A stretch of 64,000 nt of DNA from Thalassobius sp049116315. GTDB lineage: Bacteria > Pseudomonadota > Alphaproteobacteria > Rhodobacterales > Rhodobacteraceae. Below the pieces are notes generated by a model. The model ran no database searches, was not told where the DNA came from, and worked only from the letters and a program-made list of their open reading frames with translations. Where the stretch lies: NCBI GenBank assembly GCA_049116315.1, contig JAGDZD010000002.1, forward strand, positions 1 through 64,000, in the 5' to 3' direction. This document shows, piece after piece, positions 1-8,877 of the stretch. Each line of letters begins with the position of its first letter. Position 1 is the first letter of the stretch. Position numbers and translations under genes: made by a program.

Positions 1-235
1 TGAATGGGGCGGGAATTGGGCGCAATTGGTGCCAAAATCGTATTTCTAGAAAAAGTGAGAAAAATTTTTAGACAATTGTTTTTAAACAGTAATTTTGAAA
101 CTCAAAGCTCAAAGTAAACGATTTTCAACAGGGGTGGGGCAAATTTGGGGTCATGAACACGCAATTGCCGCTATTGCTGGAAATTTCTTCCGGCTTCTGC
201 AATGTTCGGATCTATAACAACCGGGCAGAGCAGCA

Positions 236-1051
236 ATGGCACTAAAATTGGTTTTCGCCTCACTTGTGGGGGCTGTTTTATGTGCGGGGTCGGCGTTGGC
301 AGATAAGCCAGCCCCTTTTCCCGAATTTACCTTTAAACGGGTGAAGCCCCCGCAGCCGGGGCAAAAGAAACGGATCAATGTGCAAATTGATCCCACTGCG
401 CAAACCGTGCAGGAGGCCCCCGTTGTGCAGAACTCTCCTGACTCCAATACAGATGGGCAGGGGGCCTATGGTTGGTTTTGGGAAGAGGTTTCACCTGCGC
501 TGACTGACAGTGGTCCTGGACGTCTGGAGTTGGCCCTCACGGCGCTCAGCAAAGCGCCAGCAGGACAGGCGGTGCCCAGCCCCCGCCTGGATGAGCTGTT
601 GCCAATCGTGCGTCAACGCGCAGCCGAGATGTTGTTGAACACAATTGACTCCGGGGTTTCGCCCGCATTGGTACTGGCGGTGATCTCGGTTGAATCAGGA
701 GGGAAGGCTGATGCGGTCAGTGGCGCGGGTGCTGAAGGTCTGATGCAGCTTATCCCCGCCACAGCCGAGCGATTTGGCGTGAGCGATAGCCTTGATGCTG
801 ATGACAACATCAAAGGCGGTGTCGCTTATTTGAGCTGGCTTTTGTCAGAATTCAACGGCGATCCTGTTTTGGCTTTGGCGGCCTATAACGCAGGAGAAAA
901 CGCGGTGCGAACCCATGAGGGGGTGCCCCCCTATGATGAAACCCGCAACTACGTGCCCAAGGTGCTGGCGGCCTATGCGGTTGCGAAGAACCTGTGCCTG
1001 ACACCACCGGTGTTGATTTCTGACGGTTGTGTCTTTCAGCTCGGCGGCTGA
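236..1051 (+). CDS. Lytic transglycosylase, SLT domain
   Basis: 271-residue exported murein lytic transglycosylase that cleaves MurNAc-GlcNAc bonds in peptidoglycan. A hydrophobic signal sequence (about residues 1-22, ending at ALA-DK) is followed by a Pro/Gln-rich linker and then the SLT domain from about residue 130. The catalytic Glu is E153 in VESGG. It is followed by GLMQLIP and, further on, LAAYNAGENAV, all hallmarks of the Slt70/MltC-like fold. The start is the first ATG before the signal peptide. The gene stands alone; a double-hairpin repeat (1061-1102) follows its stop and may end transcription. The family is sure; the exact role (remodelling or secretion-linked) is not. Confidence 0.93.
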   Translation: MALKLVFASLVGAVLCAGSALADKPAPFPEFTFKRVKPPQPGQKKRINVQIDPTAQTVQEAPVVQNSPDSNTDGQGAYGWFWEEVSPALTDSGPGRLELALTALSKAPAGQAVPSPRLDELLPIVRQRAAEMLLNTIDSGVSPALVLAVISVESGGKADAVSGAGAEGLMQLIPATAERFGVSDSLDADDNIKGGVAYLSWLLSEFNGDPVLALAAYNAGENAVRTHEGVPPYDETRNYVPKVLAAYAVAKNLCLTPPVLISDGCVFQLGG

Positions 1052-1060
1052 ACGAGCGCT

Positions 1061-1102
1061 CAAATTTTGATAAAATTTGGTCCGGAAAATGTGCATTTTC
1101 CG
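1061..1102. repeat. Double-hairpin repeat element, copy 1
   Basis: Two adjacent perfect inverted repeats lie in the 92-nt gap between convergent genes. The first is CAAATTTT-gat-AAAATTTG (1061-1079); the second is CGGAAAAT-gtgc-ATTTTCCG (1083-1102). The second hairpin recurs almost exactly at 60823-60841, also behind a first A/T-rich hairpin, and a related pair lies at 12477-12517. It probably acts as a bidirectional terminator or is a dispersed palindromic repeat. Confidence 0.7.
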
Positions 1103-1143
1103 CGCCCTTGGGGAAAGCCGGGCTTTCGGGTGTTTTCCATGTG

Positions 1144-1773
1144 TTAGGACACGATTGTGGCTTGGGTCGCTGCGCGCAGCTCGTCTTCGCTGACCCCTTC
1201 GGCGCATTCCACAATTTTCAGGCCGCCATCCACAACGTCCAGCACACCAAGGTTGGTGATGATGCGATCCACCACGCCTTTGCCCGTTAGGGGCAGGGTG
1301 CATTCTTGCAAAACTTTGCTGGCGCCGTGTTTGTTGGTGTGATCCATCACCACAACAACGCGTCCCACGCCAGCGACAAGATCCATCGCGCCGCCCATGC
1401 CTTTGACCAGCTTTCCGGGGATCATCCAATTGGCCAGATCGCCGTTTTCGGCCACTTCCATTGCGCCAAGGATCGCCATGGCGATTTTGCCACCCCGGAT
1501 CATTGCAAAGGATTGGGCGGAATCAAAATAGGCGGTTTGCGGCAACTCAGTGATGGTTTGTTTGCCGGCATTGATCAAATCGGCGTCTTCTTCCCCCTCG
1601 ATCGGAAAGGGGCCCATGCCCAGCATGCCGTTTTCGGATTGGAGCGTCACTTCGACGCCTTCGGGGATGTAGTTGCTGACCAACGTCGGGATGCCGATCC
1701 CGAGGTTCACATACCAGCCGTCTTGCAGTTCCTGAGCGGCGCGCGCCGCCATTTGATTGCGATCCCAAGGCAT
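1144..1773 (-). CDS. scoB: 3-oxoacid CoA-transferase subunit B
   Basis: 209-residue beta subunit of a family I CoA-transferase, which moves CoA between succinyl-CoA (or another donor) and a 3-oxoacid such as acetoacetate. The catalytic Glu is E47 in the SENG motif, followed by GMLGMGP, and the GMGGAMDL glycine motif sits near residue 130. The length is normal for a separate B subunit. Its ATG overlaps the scoA stop by one base, so the two subunits are translationally coupled. The pair supports ketone-body or polyhydroxyalkanoate-derived acetoacetate use. The exact donor and acceptor cannot be read from sequence. Confidence 0.92.
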   Translation of the reverse strand: MPWDRNQMAARAAQELQDGWYVNLGIGIPTLVSNYIPEGVEVTLQSENGMLGMGPFPIEGEEDADLINAGKQTITELPQTAYFDSAQSFAMIRGGKIAMAILGAMEVAENGDLANWMIPGKLVKGMGGAMDLVAGVGRVVVVMDHTNKHGASKVLQECTLPLTGKGVVDRIITNLGVLDVVDGGLKIVECAEGVSEDELRAATQATIVS

Positions 1774-2477
1774 TATACGTCCTCCTTCTTGCGGATGGTG
1801 CGCTGTTCGATGCGTTTTTCGTGATCCCCTTGGATGATCCGGTGCACATAAATGCCGGGCAAGTGGATCGAATCCGGGTCAAGGGAGCCGGTGGGCACAA
1901 TTTCTTCGACTTCGACGATACAGATCTTGCCACATGTGGCTGCGGGCGCGTTGAAATTGCGCGCGGTTTTGCGGAACACCAGATTGCCGGTTTCATCGGC
2001 TTTCCAGGCTTTCACGATGGCCAGATCCGCAAAAATGCCTTCTTCCAACACAAAAACTTCGCCATTGAATTCTTTCAGCTCTTTGCCTTCGGCGATCACC
2101 GTGCCCACACCTGTTTTGGTGTAAAAGCCGGGAATACCGGCGCCACCAGCGCGCATACGCTCGGCCAGTGTGCCCTGGGGGTTGAATTCCAGTTCCAGTT
2201 CTTTGGACAGATACTGACGCATGAATTCAGCGTTTTCCCCGACATAAGAGCTGATCATCTTTTTGACCTGTTTGGATTGCAGCAAAATGCCGATGCCAAA
2301 ATCATCCACACCAGCGTTGTTGGATGCAAATGTCAGATCTTTGGTGCCTGCCTCTTTGATGGCGTCCAGCAGCAACTCGGGGATGCCGCACAGGCCAAAT
2401 CCGCCCGCAGCAATGAACATGCCGTCAAACAACAGCCCGTCCAGTGCCTCAGCGGCGTTTGCGTAGACTTTTTTCAT
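1773..2477 (-). CDS. scoA: 3-oxoacid CoA-transferase subunit A
   Basis: 234-residue alpha subunit of the heterodimeric family I CoA-transferase. The glycine-rich GFGLCGIPELLLDAI motif near residues 27-41 and the following LTFASNNAG are typical of ScoA/AtoD-type subunits. It is first in the minus-strand operon and overlaps scoB by one base. The 121-nt gap to topA (2478-2598) holds its presumed promoter and no further gene. It could equally be annotated as acetate or butyrate CoA:acetoacetate transferase; the sequence does not separate these. Confidence 0.92.
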   Translation of the reverse strand: MKKVYANAAEALDGLLFDGMFIAAGGFGLCGIPELLLDAIKEAGTKDLTFASNNAGVDDFGIGILLQSKQVKKMISSYVGENAEFMRQYLSKELELEFNPQGTLAERMRAGGAGIPGFYTKTGVGTVIAEGKELKEFNGEVFVLEEGIFADLAIVKAWKADETGNLVFRKTARNFNAPAATCGKICIVEVEEIVPTGSLDPDSIHLPGIYVHRIIQGDHEKRIEQRTIRKKEDV

Positions 2478-2598
2478 GGATGTCTCCCTCTCAAGCCAGC
2501 ATTGGCTGTGTCAGGGAGCGGACCCCACCTGGCTGCCACAATGCGTTACTTGCTTGTAGCGAACCAAGGGGGGCAGGGCCAATACGTAGTAATACGCG

Positions 2599-5241
2599 TT
2601 AGCTGTCGCTGTCTTCGGCTTTTGGCTCAGGCTTTTTGGCCGGCGCCTTTTTGGTCGTGGTTTTTTTCGCGGTTGTCTTCTTCGCGGTTGTCTTCTTCGC
2701 AGCAGGCTTCTTGGCGGCGGCCTTTTTCTTCGGAGCCGCTTTCTTTTTGGCCGGCTTTTTCTTTGCCGCTTTTTCGTTGACCAGTTCGATGGCCATTTCC
2801 ACAGTCACATCGGCAACTTCGGTGTCTTTGGGCAGGGTTGCGTTGACCTTTTCCCATTTCACATAGGCGCCATAGCGCCCTTCCATGACATTCATTACGC
2901 CGCCATCGGGATGTTCGCCCAGTTCTTTCAGCGGTTTGGCAGCTTCGCGGCCACGTCCCGGCCCTTTGGCCCGTTTTTCGGCCAACAGCTCAACCGCGCG
3001 GTTCATACCCACATCAAACACATCCTGTGGATCTTTGAGGTTGGCATAGACCGGTTTGGCGTCATCGGGCAGCTGGTGCATCAGATAAGGGCCAAAGCGG
3101 CCAAAGTTGGAAGAGATCATCCCACCTTCGGGGTGCTCGCCAATCTGGCGCGGCAGGCTCAGCAAAACCAAGGCTTTTTCCAGATCCATGTCGTCTTTGG
3201 ACCAGCCACGCGGCAACGAGGCGCGCGGTGGCTTTTTGTTTTCAGGCGTTGGTTCGCCGCGCTGAACATAGGGGCCAAATCGACCAGCCTTGAGGTGGAT
3301 TTCATCGTCCCCATCGGTGCCCAGAACCCGTTCGTCGCCATCAGCGCCTTCCCCGGCAATCGGGCGGGTATAGGTGCATTCTGGATAGTTGCCACAGCCG
3401 ACAAAGCCCCCAGTGCGCGAGGTTTTCAGGTGCAGCTGACCATTGCCACACTTGGGGCAGATCCGCGGATCAGATCCGTCTTCTTTGGGGGGATACAACT
3501 GGGGCGCCAAAGCGTCATCCAGCACATCCAGAACCTCGGTGATACGCAGTTCTGTTGTTTCTGAGATTGCCACCGAAAAATCGCGCCAAAACCGATCCAA
3601 CACATCTTTGTAGTCGCGTTGCCCCGCCGAGACGTCATCCAGCTGTTCTTCGAGCTGCGCGGTAAAGTCGAAGCCAACATATTTGCGAAAGAAGTTCAGC
3701 AAGAAGATCGTAACAATACGACCTTTGTCCTCGGGGAATAGGCGGTTCTTATCTTTGCGGACGTACTCACGCTCTTGAATCGTGCCCAGAACACTGGCGT
3801 AGGTCGAGGGGCGACCAATGCCCAACTCTTCCATCTTTTTCACCAAAGTCGCTTCGGTATAGCGGGGCGGTGGTTGGGTGAAATGCTGCTCGGGGGTGAC
3901 GCCTTTTTTGTCGGCTTTCTCACCTTCGCTGATTTGCGGCAGACGCTTGTCGTCATCATCCACCACAACATCGTCGCGGCCTTCTTCGTAGACGCGCAAA
4001 AACCCGTCAAACAGCACCACTTGACCAGTGGCGCGCATTTCAACCTGACCGTCGGCACTTGCGATGGTGACAGCGGTGCGCTCCAAGCGGGCGCCTTCCA
4101 TCTGTGCGGCCAAGGTGCGCTTCCAGATCAGGTCATAAAGCTTGCGCTGCTCTGGCTCTAGCTTGGCCAGTTGGCCCGCATCACGCGACATATCGGTCGG
4201 GCGGATACATTCGTGGGCCTCTTGGGCGTTTTTGGCTTTGTTCTTATAGATCCGAGGGCTAGAGGGCACATATTCAGCCCCATACCGCGAAGAAATTTCA
4301 TCCCGCGCGGCCGCCACAGCTTCGGGAGCCATGTCGATGCCATCGGTTCGCATATAGGTGATGTAGCCTGCTTCATAGAGGCGCTGCGCGGCGTTCATAC
4401 AGTGACGCGCGCCCATGCCAAATTTGCGGCTGGCCTCTTGTTGCAAGGTCGATGTCATGAATGGGGCCGACGGGTTGCGGCTTCCGGGTTTGGCTTCGAC
4501 GGCTTTAATTGTCAGGTCGCGGCTGTTGATGGCTTGGGCAGCCAATTCCGCCTGCGTTTCGTTCTCGATCGAGTATTTGTCGAGCTTGTCCCCAGCCAAA
4601 ACGGTCAGGCGCGCTTCGTATTCTTGGCCACGAGGGGTGCCCAGAATCGCTTTGACGGACCAGTATTCACGTGGGTTGAACGCTTCGATTTCCATTTCAC
4701 GCTCGACGATCAAGCGCAGGCACACAGATTGCACCCGCCCCGCAGACCGCGCACCGGGCAGTTTGCGCCACAATACGGGCGACAGGTTAAAGCCAACCAA
4801 ATAGTCCAATGCGCGGCGGGCCAGATAGGCCTCTACCAGATCGGTATCCACTTCGCGTGGGTTTTGCATCGCTTCGGTGACGGCCGCTTTGGTGATCGCG
4901 TTAAAGACCACGCGGCTGACGGGTGTGTCTTTCTTAATGGCGCGCCGTTTGCGCAGCGCCTCTTCGAGGTGCCAGCTGATCGCTTCGCCTTCGCGATCGG
5001 GGTCGGTTGCGAGGATCAGTTCGTTGTCGTCTTTCAGGGCATCTGCGATGGCTTTGACATGTTTGCGGCTGTCGTTGCCAATTTCCCATTTCATTGCGAA
5101 TTGGTCATCCGTATCGACCGATCCATCTTTGGGGGGCAGATCGCGTACGTGGCCGTAAGAGGCCAAAACCGTATAATCGGATCCGAGGTATTTGTTGATT
5201 GTCTTGGCTTTTGCAGGCGATTCTACAACAACAACTGGCAT
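2599..5241 (-). CDS. topA: DNA topoisomerase I (type IA)
   Basis: 880-residue type IA topoisomerase that relaxes negative supercoils by single-strand passage. The N-terminal TOPRIM domain carries the metal-binding DPDREGE (residues 80-86). The active-site tyrosine is Y296 in ITYMRTD. A C4 zinc finger (CPKC...CGNYPEC) lies near residues 590-620, followed by several topoisomerase C-terminal repeats (GRFGPY motifs). The last 55 or so residues are a Lys/Ala/Thr/Pro tail with repeated AKKTT units, probably a non-specific DNA-binding arm. It starts at an ATG directly before the conserved VVVESPAKAKTI. Confidence 0.97.
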   Translation of the reverse strand: MPVVVVESPAKAKTINKYLGSDYTVLASYGHVRDLPPKDGSVDTDDQFAMKWEIGNDSRKHVKAIADALKDDNELILATDPDREGEAISWHLEEALRKRRAIKKDTPVSRVVFNAITKAAVTEAMQNPREVDTDLVEAYLARRALDYLVGFNLSPVLWRKLPGARSAGRVQSVCLRLIVEREMEIEAFNPREYWSVKAILGTPRGQEYEARLTVLAGDKLDKYSIENETQAELAAQAINSRDLTIKAVEAKPGSRNPSAPFMTSTLQQEASRKFGMGARHCMNAAQRLYEAGYITYMRTDGIDMAPEAVAAARDEISSRYGAEYVPSSPRIYKNKAKNAQEAHECIRPTDMSRDAGQLAKLEPEQRKLYDLIWKRTLAAQMEGARLERTAVTIASADGQVEMRATGQVVLFDGFLRVYEEGRDDVVVDDDDKRLPQISEGEKADKKGVTPEQHFTQPPPRYTEATLVKKMEELGIGRPSTYASVLGTIQEREYVRKDKNRLFPEDKGRIVTIFLLNFFRKYVGFDFTAQLEEQLDDVSAGQRDYKDVLDRFWRDFSVAISETTELRITEVLDVLDDALAPQLYPPKEDGSDPRICPKCGNGQLHLKTSRTGGFVGCGNYPECTYTRPIAGEGADGDERVLGTDGDDEIHLKAGRFGPYVQRGEPTPENKKPPRASLPRGWSKDDMDLEKALVLLSLPRQIGEHPEGGMISSNFGRFGPYLMHQLPDDAKPVYANLKDPQDVFDVGMNRAVELLAEKRAKGPGRGREAAKPLKELGEHPDGGVMNVMEGRYGAYVKWEKVNATLPKDTEVADVTVEMAIELVNEKAAKKKPAKKKAAPKKKAAAKKPAAKKTTAKKTTAKKTTTKKAPAKKPEPKAEDSDS
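2655..2770 (-). repeat. topA: Lys-rich low-complexity repeat in topA tail
   Basis: The 3' end of topA contains short imperfect tandem repeats that encode AKKTT/AKKAA-like units, the clearest copies lying around 2660-2705. The repeat is in frame and histone-H1-like in composition. Such tracts tend to vary in copy number between related strains. Confidence 0.75.
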
Positions 5242-5388
5242 TTTTGGGCAAACCTTCTTGAACGGACAATAGACGCTCTATGGCCGGGTAAAATGTGCGC
5301 CGCAAGAGGTGAATGTCAATCCGACAGTTCCAGCGCGACATAAAAACTGCCATAAGGGAGGCGATTTTGGTTTTAAAATGAGGTGCCT

Positions 5389-5826
5389 ATGCGGCTGATA
5401 CTCCCTATTCTTTTTACAATGCTTAGCGCCCCGGTGCTGGCGGATGATTGGTACGAACCCCAACGTGGGACCCAAGAACGGCGTGATCTTATGGATGCAA
5501 TCCGACCTCACGCTTGGTGGAAATTAGGCGCACCAGTGCAATTTGTGGTGCACGAGCTGCGAGTGTCAGGCGACCACGCCTTTGCAATGCTGACGCCACA
5601 ACGTCCGGGAGGCGCGGCGATCGACCCCGCCCAAACCCCGGCGGCTCAGCGTGACCCATATTTTGCAGAAGATCTGGACGGCGTGCATATGCAGGCACTG
5701 TTCACAAAATCGGGAAACACCTGGGTTGCTGTGGATCATTCTGTCGGTGCCACCGAAGCATGGTGGGCTTGGGAGCCCTATTGCGAGGTTTGGGGCGACG
5801 TGATTCGCGAATATTGCGGCCCCTAA
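5389..5826 (+). CDS. Secreted hypothetical protein
   Basis: 145-residue protein of unknown function, divergent from topA. A signal peptide (about residues 1-18, ending PVLA-DD) predicts export. The mature part is Trp-rich (AWWKLG, EAWWAWEP) and ends with a pair of cysteines, one in EPYCEVW and one three residues from the end, which could form a disulphide in the periplasm. I start at ATG 5389; an in-frame GTG two codons upstream (5383) is the alternative. It recalls small lipocalin-sized periplasmic proteins, but no family is claimed. Confidence 0.7.
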   Translation: MRLILPILFTMLSAPVLADDWYEPQRGTQERRDLMDAIRPHAWWKLGAPVQFVVHELRVSGDHAFAMLTPQRPGGAAIDPAQTPAAQRDPYFAEDLDGVHMQALFTKSGNTWVAVDHSVGATEAWWAWEPYCEVWGDVIREYCGP

Positions 5827-5836
5827 TAGAGGCCCG

Positions 5837-7009
5837 TTAAGTCGCCAGAGCCAAAAGACCCCCGGGATGGCGTTCAATACGCCCCTCCAGTTCAAGGTCT
5901 GTGAGGGCTGGCGACACATTTTGCGCCGATACTGCCAGATCGCGGATCAACTGATCTTCGGCCAAGGGCGTCGGTCCAAGCCGGTTGAGGATTTGGGTGT
6001 GAAGTTCGGCAGTGTCGCGCAGCGAACGGCGTTCTGTTTGCGCGCTCTGCTTTGGTGGTGTTTGCGCTGGGGCAGGGGCGCAAGTGGGCTCAAACAGTGG
6101 CAACTGATCCGGCGTGGATTGATCCGACAAGGCTTCGATGACGTCATCGGCGTTGCGCACCAACCGCGCCCCGTCCCGGATCAACAGGTTGCACCCGCTG
6201 GATCTGGGGTCGAGCGGATGCCCGGGCACCGCCAAAACGTCGCGCCCTTGGTCCAGCGCATTGCGTGCTGTTATCAAGCTGCCAGATTTGGCTGCCGCCT
6301 CGACCACGATGACGGCCTGTGACAAGCCCGAGATAATCCGATTGCGGCGCGGGAAATCGCGCGCGCGTGGTGTCAGGCCAAAGGGGCGTTCCGATAGGCG
6401 CAGACCCTTGGCGGGGATGCTTTCACCCAACTGCGTATTTTCGGCCGGATATATAATGTCGAGCCCACCCGCATGCACCGCGATAGTGCCGGTCTCAAGG
6501 CTGGCGGTATGGGCGACTGTGTCAATGCCGCGCGCCAAGCCCGAGACAATGCCATAGCCTTGTTTCGAAAGCTCCGTCGCTAAGGCCCGCGCCATGCGTT
6601 GCCCCAGCGAAGAAGCATTGCGCGCCCCCACCACCGCCACCAAAGGCCGATCCAGCATATCAAGCTGTCCCTTGGCCCACACAATGGGGGGGGCATCGGG
6701 AATATGGGCCAAAGCGGAAGGGTAGTGCGGATCACCAATGCAGATCATCTGGGCGCCAGATCGCAACCCCACATCACGTTCCGCGCGGGCGCGTTCTGCG
6801 CTGCAAACCTCATAGTCGTCGACGCCTGCGGCTTTGGCGACGTCTGGCAGGGCCTCAAGGGCGGCGCTGGCGCAGCCATGTTCAGCCAAGAGCCGGTAAA
6901 AGGTCGCCGGGCCCACGCGGCGAGAGCGCAAGAGGCGGAGCCATGACACATGTTCATCTTCCCGGGTGGGTGGGAGTGGGGGGTGAGAGGAAGGATGCGT
7001 CTGTTTCAC
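5837..7009 (-). CDS. dprA: DNA-processing protein DprA
   Basis: About 390-residue DprA/Smf protein, which binds incoming single-stranded DNA and loads RecA during natural transformation. An N-terminal helical (SAM-like) region is followed by the Rossmann-like DprA domain with VAVVGARNAS and VSGLARGIDTVAH. The C-terminal winged-helix segment (LNRLGPTPLAEDQLIRDL) is of the DML1 type. I place the start at GTG 7009, with GGAG about 8 bases upstream; an open frame continues to 7144 but is not DprA-like. Its stop lies 10 nt from that of the convergent secreted protein. Confidence 0.93.
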   Translation of the reverse strand: MKQTHPSSHPPLPPTREDEHVSWLRLLRSRRVGPATFYRLLAEHGCASAALEALPDVAKAAGVDDYEVCSAERARAERDVGLRSGAQMICIGDPHYPSALAHIPDAPPIVWAKGQLDMLDRPLVAVVGARNASSLGQRMARALATELSKQGYGIVSGLARGIDTVAHTASLETGTIAVHAGGLDIIYPAENTQLGESIPAKGLRLSERPFGLTPRARDFPRRNRIISGLSQAVIVVEAAAKSGSLITARNALDQGRDVLAVPGHPLDPRSSGCNLLIRDGARLVRNADDVIEALSDQSTPDQLPLFEPTCAPAPAQTPPKQSAQTERRSLRDTAELHTQILNRLGPTPLAEDQLIRDLAVSAQNVSPALTDLELEGRIERHPGGLLALAT

Positions 7010-7263
7010 TATCAAGGCTCCGCCAACTTGCGGGATATTGGTAGAGCCCAACTGGTTAATGCCCCGTAAAGTAAAATCAAATTCGACGAATTTTTCTAGA
7101 ATTGGGAGCAGGCCCGATAAGGGCCCCGATGTCACACAACGCACGGCGCGGCGCTAAGGGGGCGAAATCTGCGGACCCAAAGTCTGACCTGCAACAGTGT
7201 GCCACTAAGGGGGCTTTGACACGCGCCCCTAGCGAAACTTGCTATCAAGAAGGTGCGGTCCCG

Positions 7264-8685
7264 TTAGGTGGCCGAGCCACCCACGGTTAGGCCGCCGATC
7301 ATGACGGTGGGTTGCCCCACGCCAACCGGAACCCATTGCCCGGCCTTGCCGCAGTTGCCCATGCCGGGATCCAGTGCCATGTCGTTGCCCAAAGCGCGCA
7401 CGCGTTTCAGGGCGTTGGCCCCATCACCAATCAAGGTTGCCCCTTTCACCGGCGCGCCGACTTTGCCGTCTTTCACGCGATAGGCTTCGGTGCAGGAAAA
7501 GACAAACTTGCCGTTGGTGATGTCAACTTGCCCGCCGCCAAAACCGACGGCATAGATCCCATCTTTGAGATCGGCAACGATGTCTTTCGGGTCGCTGTCT
7601 CCGCCAAGCATATACGTGTTGGTCATACGGGGCATTGGGGCGTGCGCATAGGATTCACGGCGACCGTTCCCAGTGGGCTCTACCCCCATCAACCGGGCAT
7701 TTTGCCGATCCTGCATATAGCCCACCAAAATACCGTCTTCGATCAGAACGTTTTTGCCGCTGGGGGTGCCTTCGTCATCAAAACTGATCGAGCCGCGGCG
7801 ATCCGGAATGGTGCCATCATCCAAAACGGTGACCCCCGGGGAGGCAATGCGTTGCCCCATCAATCCCGCAAATGCCGAGCTGCCTTTGCGATTGAAATCA
7901 CCTTCAAGCCCGTGACCAATGGCTTCGTGCAACAGGATACCGGGCCACCCCGGCCCAAGGACAACGTCCATCACCCCGGCAGGCGCCGGTTCTGCTTCGA
8001 GGTTGACCAAGGCGATACGCAGGGCCTCGCGGGCTTTGCCTTGCCAATCTTCAGGCGCAATCAACCCATCAAGTCCGATACGACCTCCGCCCCCCGCGCT
8101 GCCAGATTCGCGACGCCCGTTGTGGTCGACGATCACGCTGACATTGACCCGGGTCATCGGGCGAATATCGCGCAGATGCGTGCCTTCGGGGCGCAGAATT
8201 TCGATTTCCTGAATTGAGGCGGCAATTGTCGCGGAAACCTGCACAACGCGCGAATCAAGGTCTCGCGCAAAGGCATCAATTTCACGCAGCGTTTCAACTT
8301 TAACCGGAAAACTGGCCCCTGCGATGGGGTCTTCATCGGTATAAAGACGTTTATTTGTCTGCTGCGGCGCGTCCGCAAGGCTTGCTCCACCCTCGGCGAT
8401 GGCCAGTTTTGTGGTGGTGCTGGCGCGCTCTAGGGAGGCTTGCGAAATCTCAGAGGAATGGGCGTATCCGGTGACCTCTCCGCAGACCGCACGCAGTCCA
8501 AAGCCTTCTGAGGCGTCATATGAGGCGTTCCGAAGCCGACCGTCGTCAAAAACCAAGGCTTCTGAGCGCCGCCGTTCCAAGAACAATTCCCCGTCATCAG
8601 CACCATTTGTGGCAGCCCGAAGGGTCTCCAATGCCTTTGTCGGGTCGAGCGCGCCATCAAAAGGGCGGAAAGGCGTATTGGTCAT
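7264..8685 (-). CDS. tldD: Metalloprotease TldD
   Basis: 473-residue TldD/PmbA-family zinc metalloprotease, which works with TldE/PmbA on unfolded or modified peptides such as microcin precursors. The zinc motif HEAIGHGLEGDF (HExxxH) lies in the middle, followed by conserved GTPSGKN and, near the C-terminus, FVFSCTEAYRV. I use ATG 8685 (MTNTPFRPF); upstream in-frame codons to 8802 look non-coding and would cover the FNR-type box. It is divergent from coxB. Its usual partner PmbA is not in the window. Confidence 0.93.
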   Translation of the reverse strand: MTNTPFRPFDGALDPTKALETLRAATNGADDGELFLERRRSEALVFDDGRLRNASYDASEGFGLRAVCGEVTGYAHSSEISQASLERASTTTKLAIAEGGASLADAPQQTNKRLYTDEDPIAGASFPVKVETLREIDAFARDLDSRVVQVSATIAASIQEIEILRPEGTHLRDIRPMTRVNVSVIVDHNGRRESGSAGGGGRIGLDGLIAPEDWQGKAREALRIALVNLEAEPAPAGVMDVVLGPGWPGILLHEAIGHGLEGDFNRKGSSAFAGLMGQRIASPGVTVLDDGTIPDRRGSISFDDEGTPSGKNVLIEDGILVGYMQDRQNARLMGVEPTGNGRRESYAHAPMPRMTNTYMLGGDSDPKDIVADLKDGIYAVGFGGGQVDITNGKFVFSCTEAYRVKDGKVGAPVKGATLIGDGANALKRVRALGNDMALDPGMGNCGKAGQWVPVGVGQPTVMIGGLTVGGSAT

Positions 8686-8718
8686 GACTGTTTTTCCTGT
8701 CTTTCCTGCGGCTGCGAT

Positions 8719-8732
8719 TTGATCTAAATCAA
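8719..8732. promoter_or_regulatory. Perfect FNR/FnrL-type box
   Basis: TTGATCTAAATCAA matches the FNR consensus TTGAT-N4-ATCAA at all ten defined positions. It lies between divergent tldD (34 nt upstream of its start) and coxB (146 nt upstream of its start). In Rhodobacteraceae FnrL controls the switch between oxidases, so oxygen-dependent control of this aa3-oxidase operon is a reasonable inference. The target promoter is not proven. Confidence 0.7.
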
Positions 8733-8877
8733 GATAAGCGTCCGTTTGCCGCAATGGGAATTGTTGTTCTACCTGTAAGAATATGATTTCTAGCGGCGAC
8801 AAAACAACGGGATTCCGTCATTTGACTGGGATTCATTCATAATACACGACCAACACCTCAACCGATCAGGGTGACAT

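Noticed and set aside
1821..2780. 319-codon plus-strand ORF across scoA and the topA end
   Set aside because: Shadow frame; composition (Phe/His/Gly-rich) reflects the complement of scoA codons.
4171..5343. 390-codon plus-strand ORF antisense to topA
   Set aside because: Antisense shadow of conserved TOPRIM and active-site regions; no ribosome site and no recognisable motif.
7079..7093. AAATTC-gac-GAATTT dyad upstream of dprA
   Set aside because: Short, A/T-rich and unmatched elsewhere; not enough to call an operator. The rest of the 254-nt dprA-tldD gap shows nothing recognisable.
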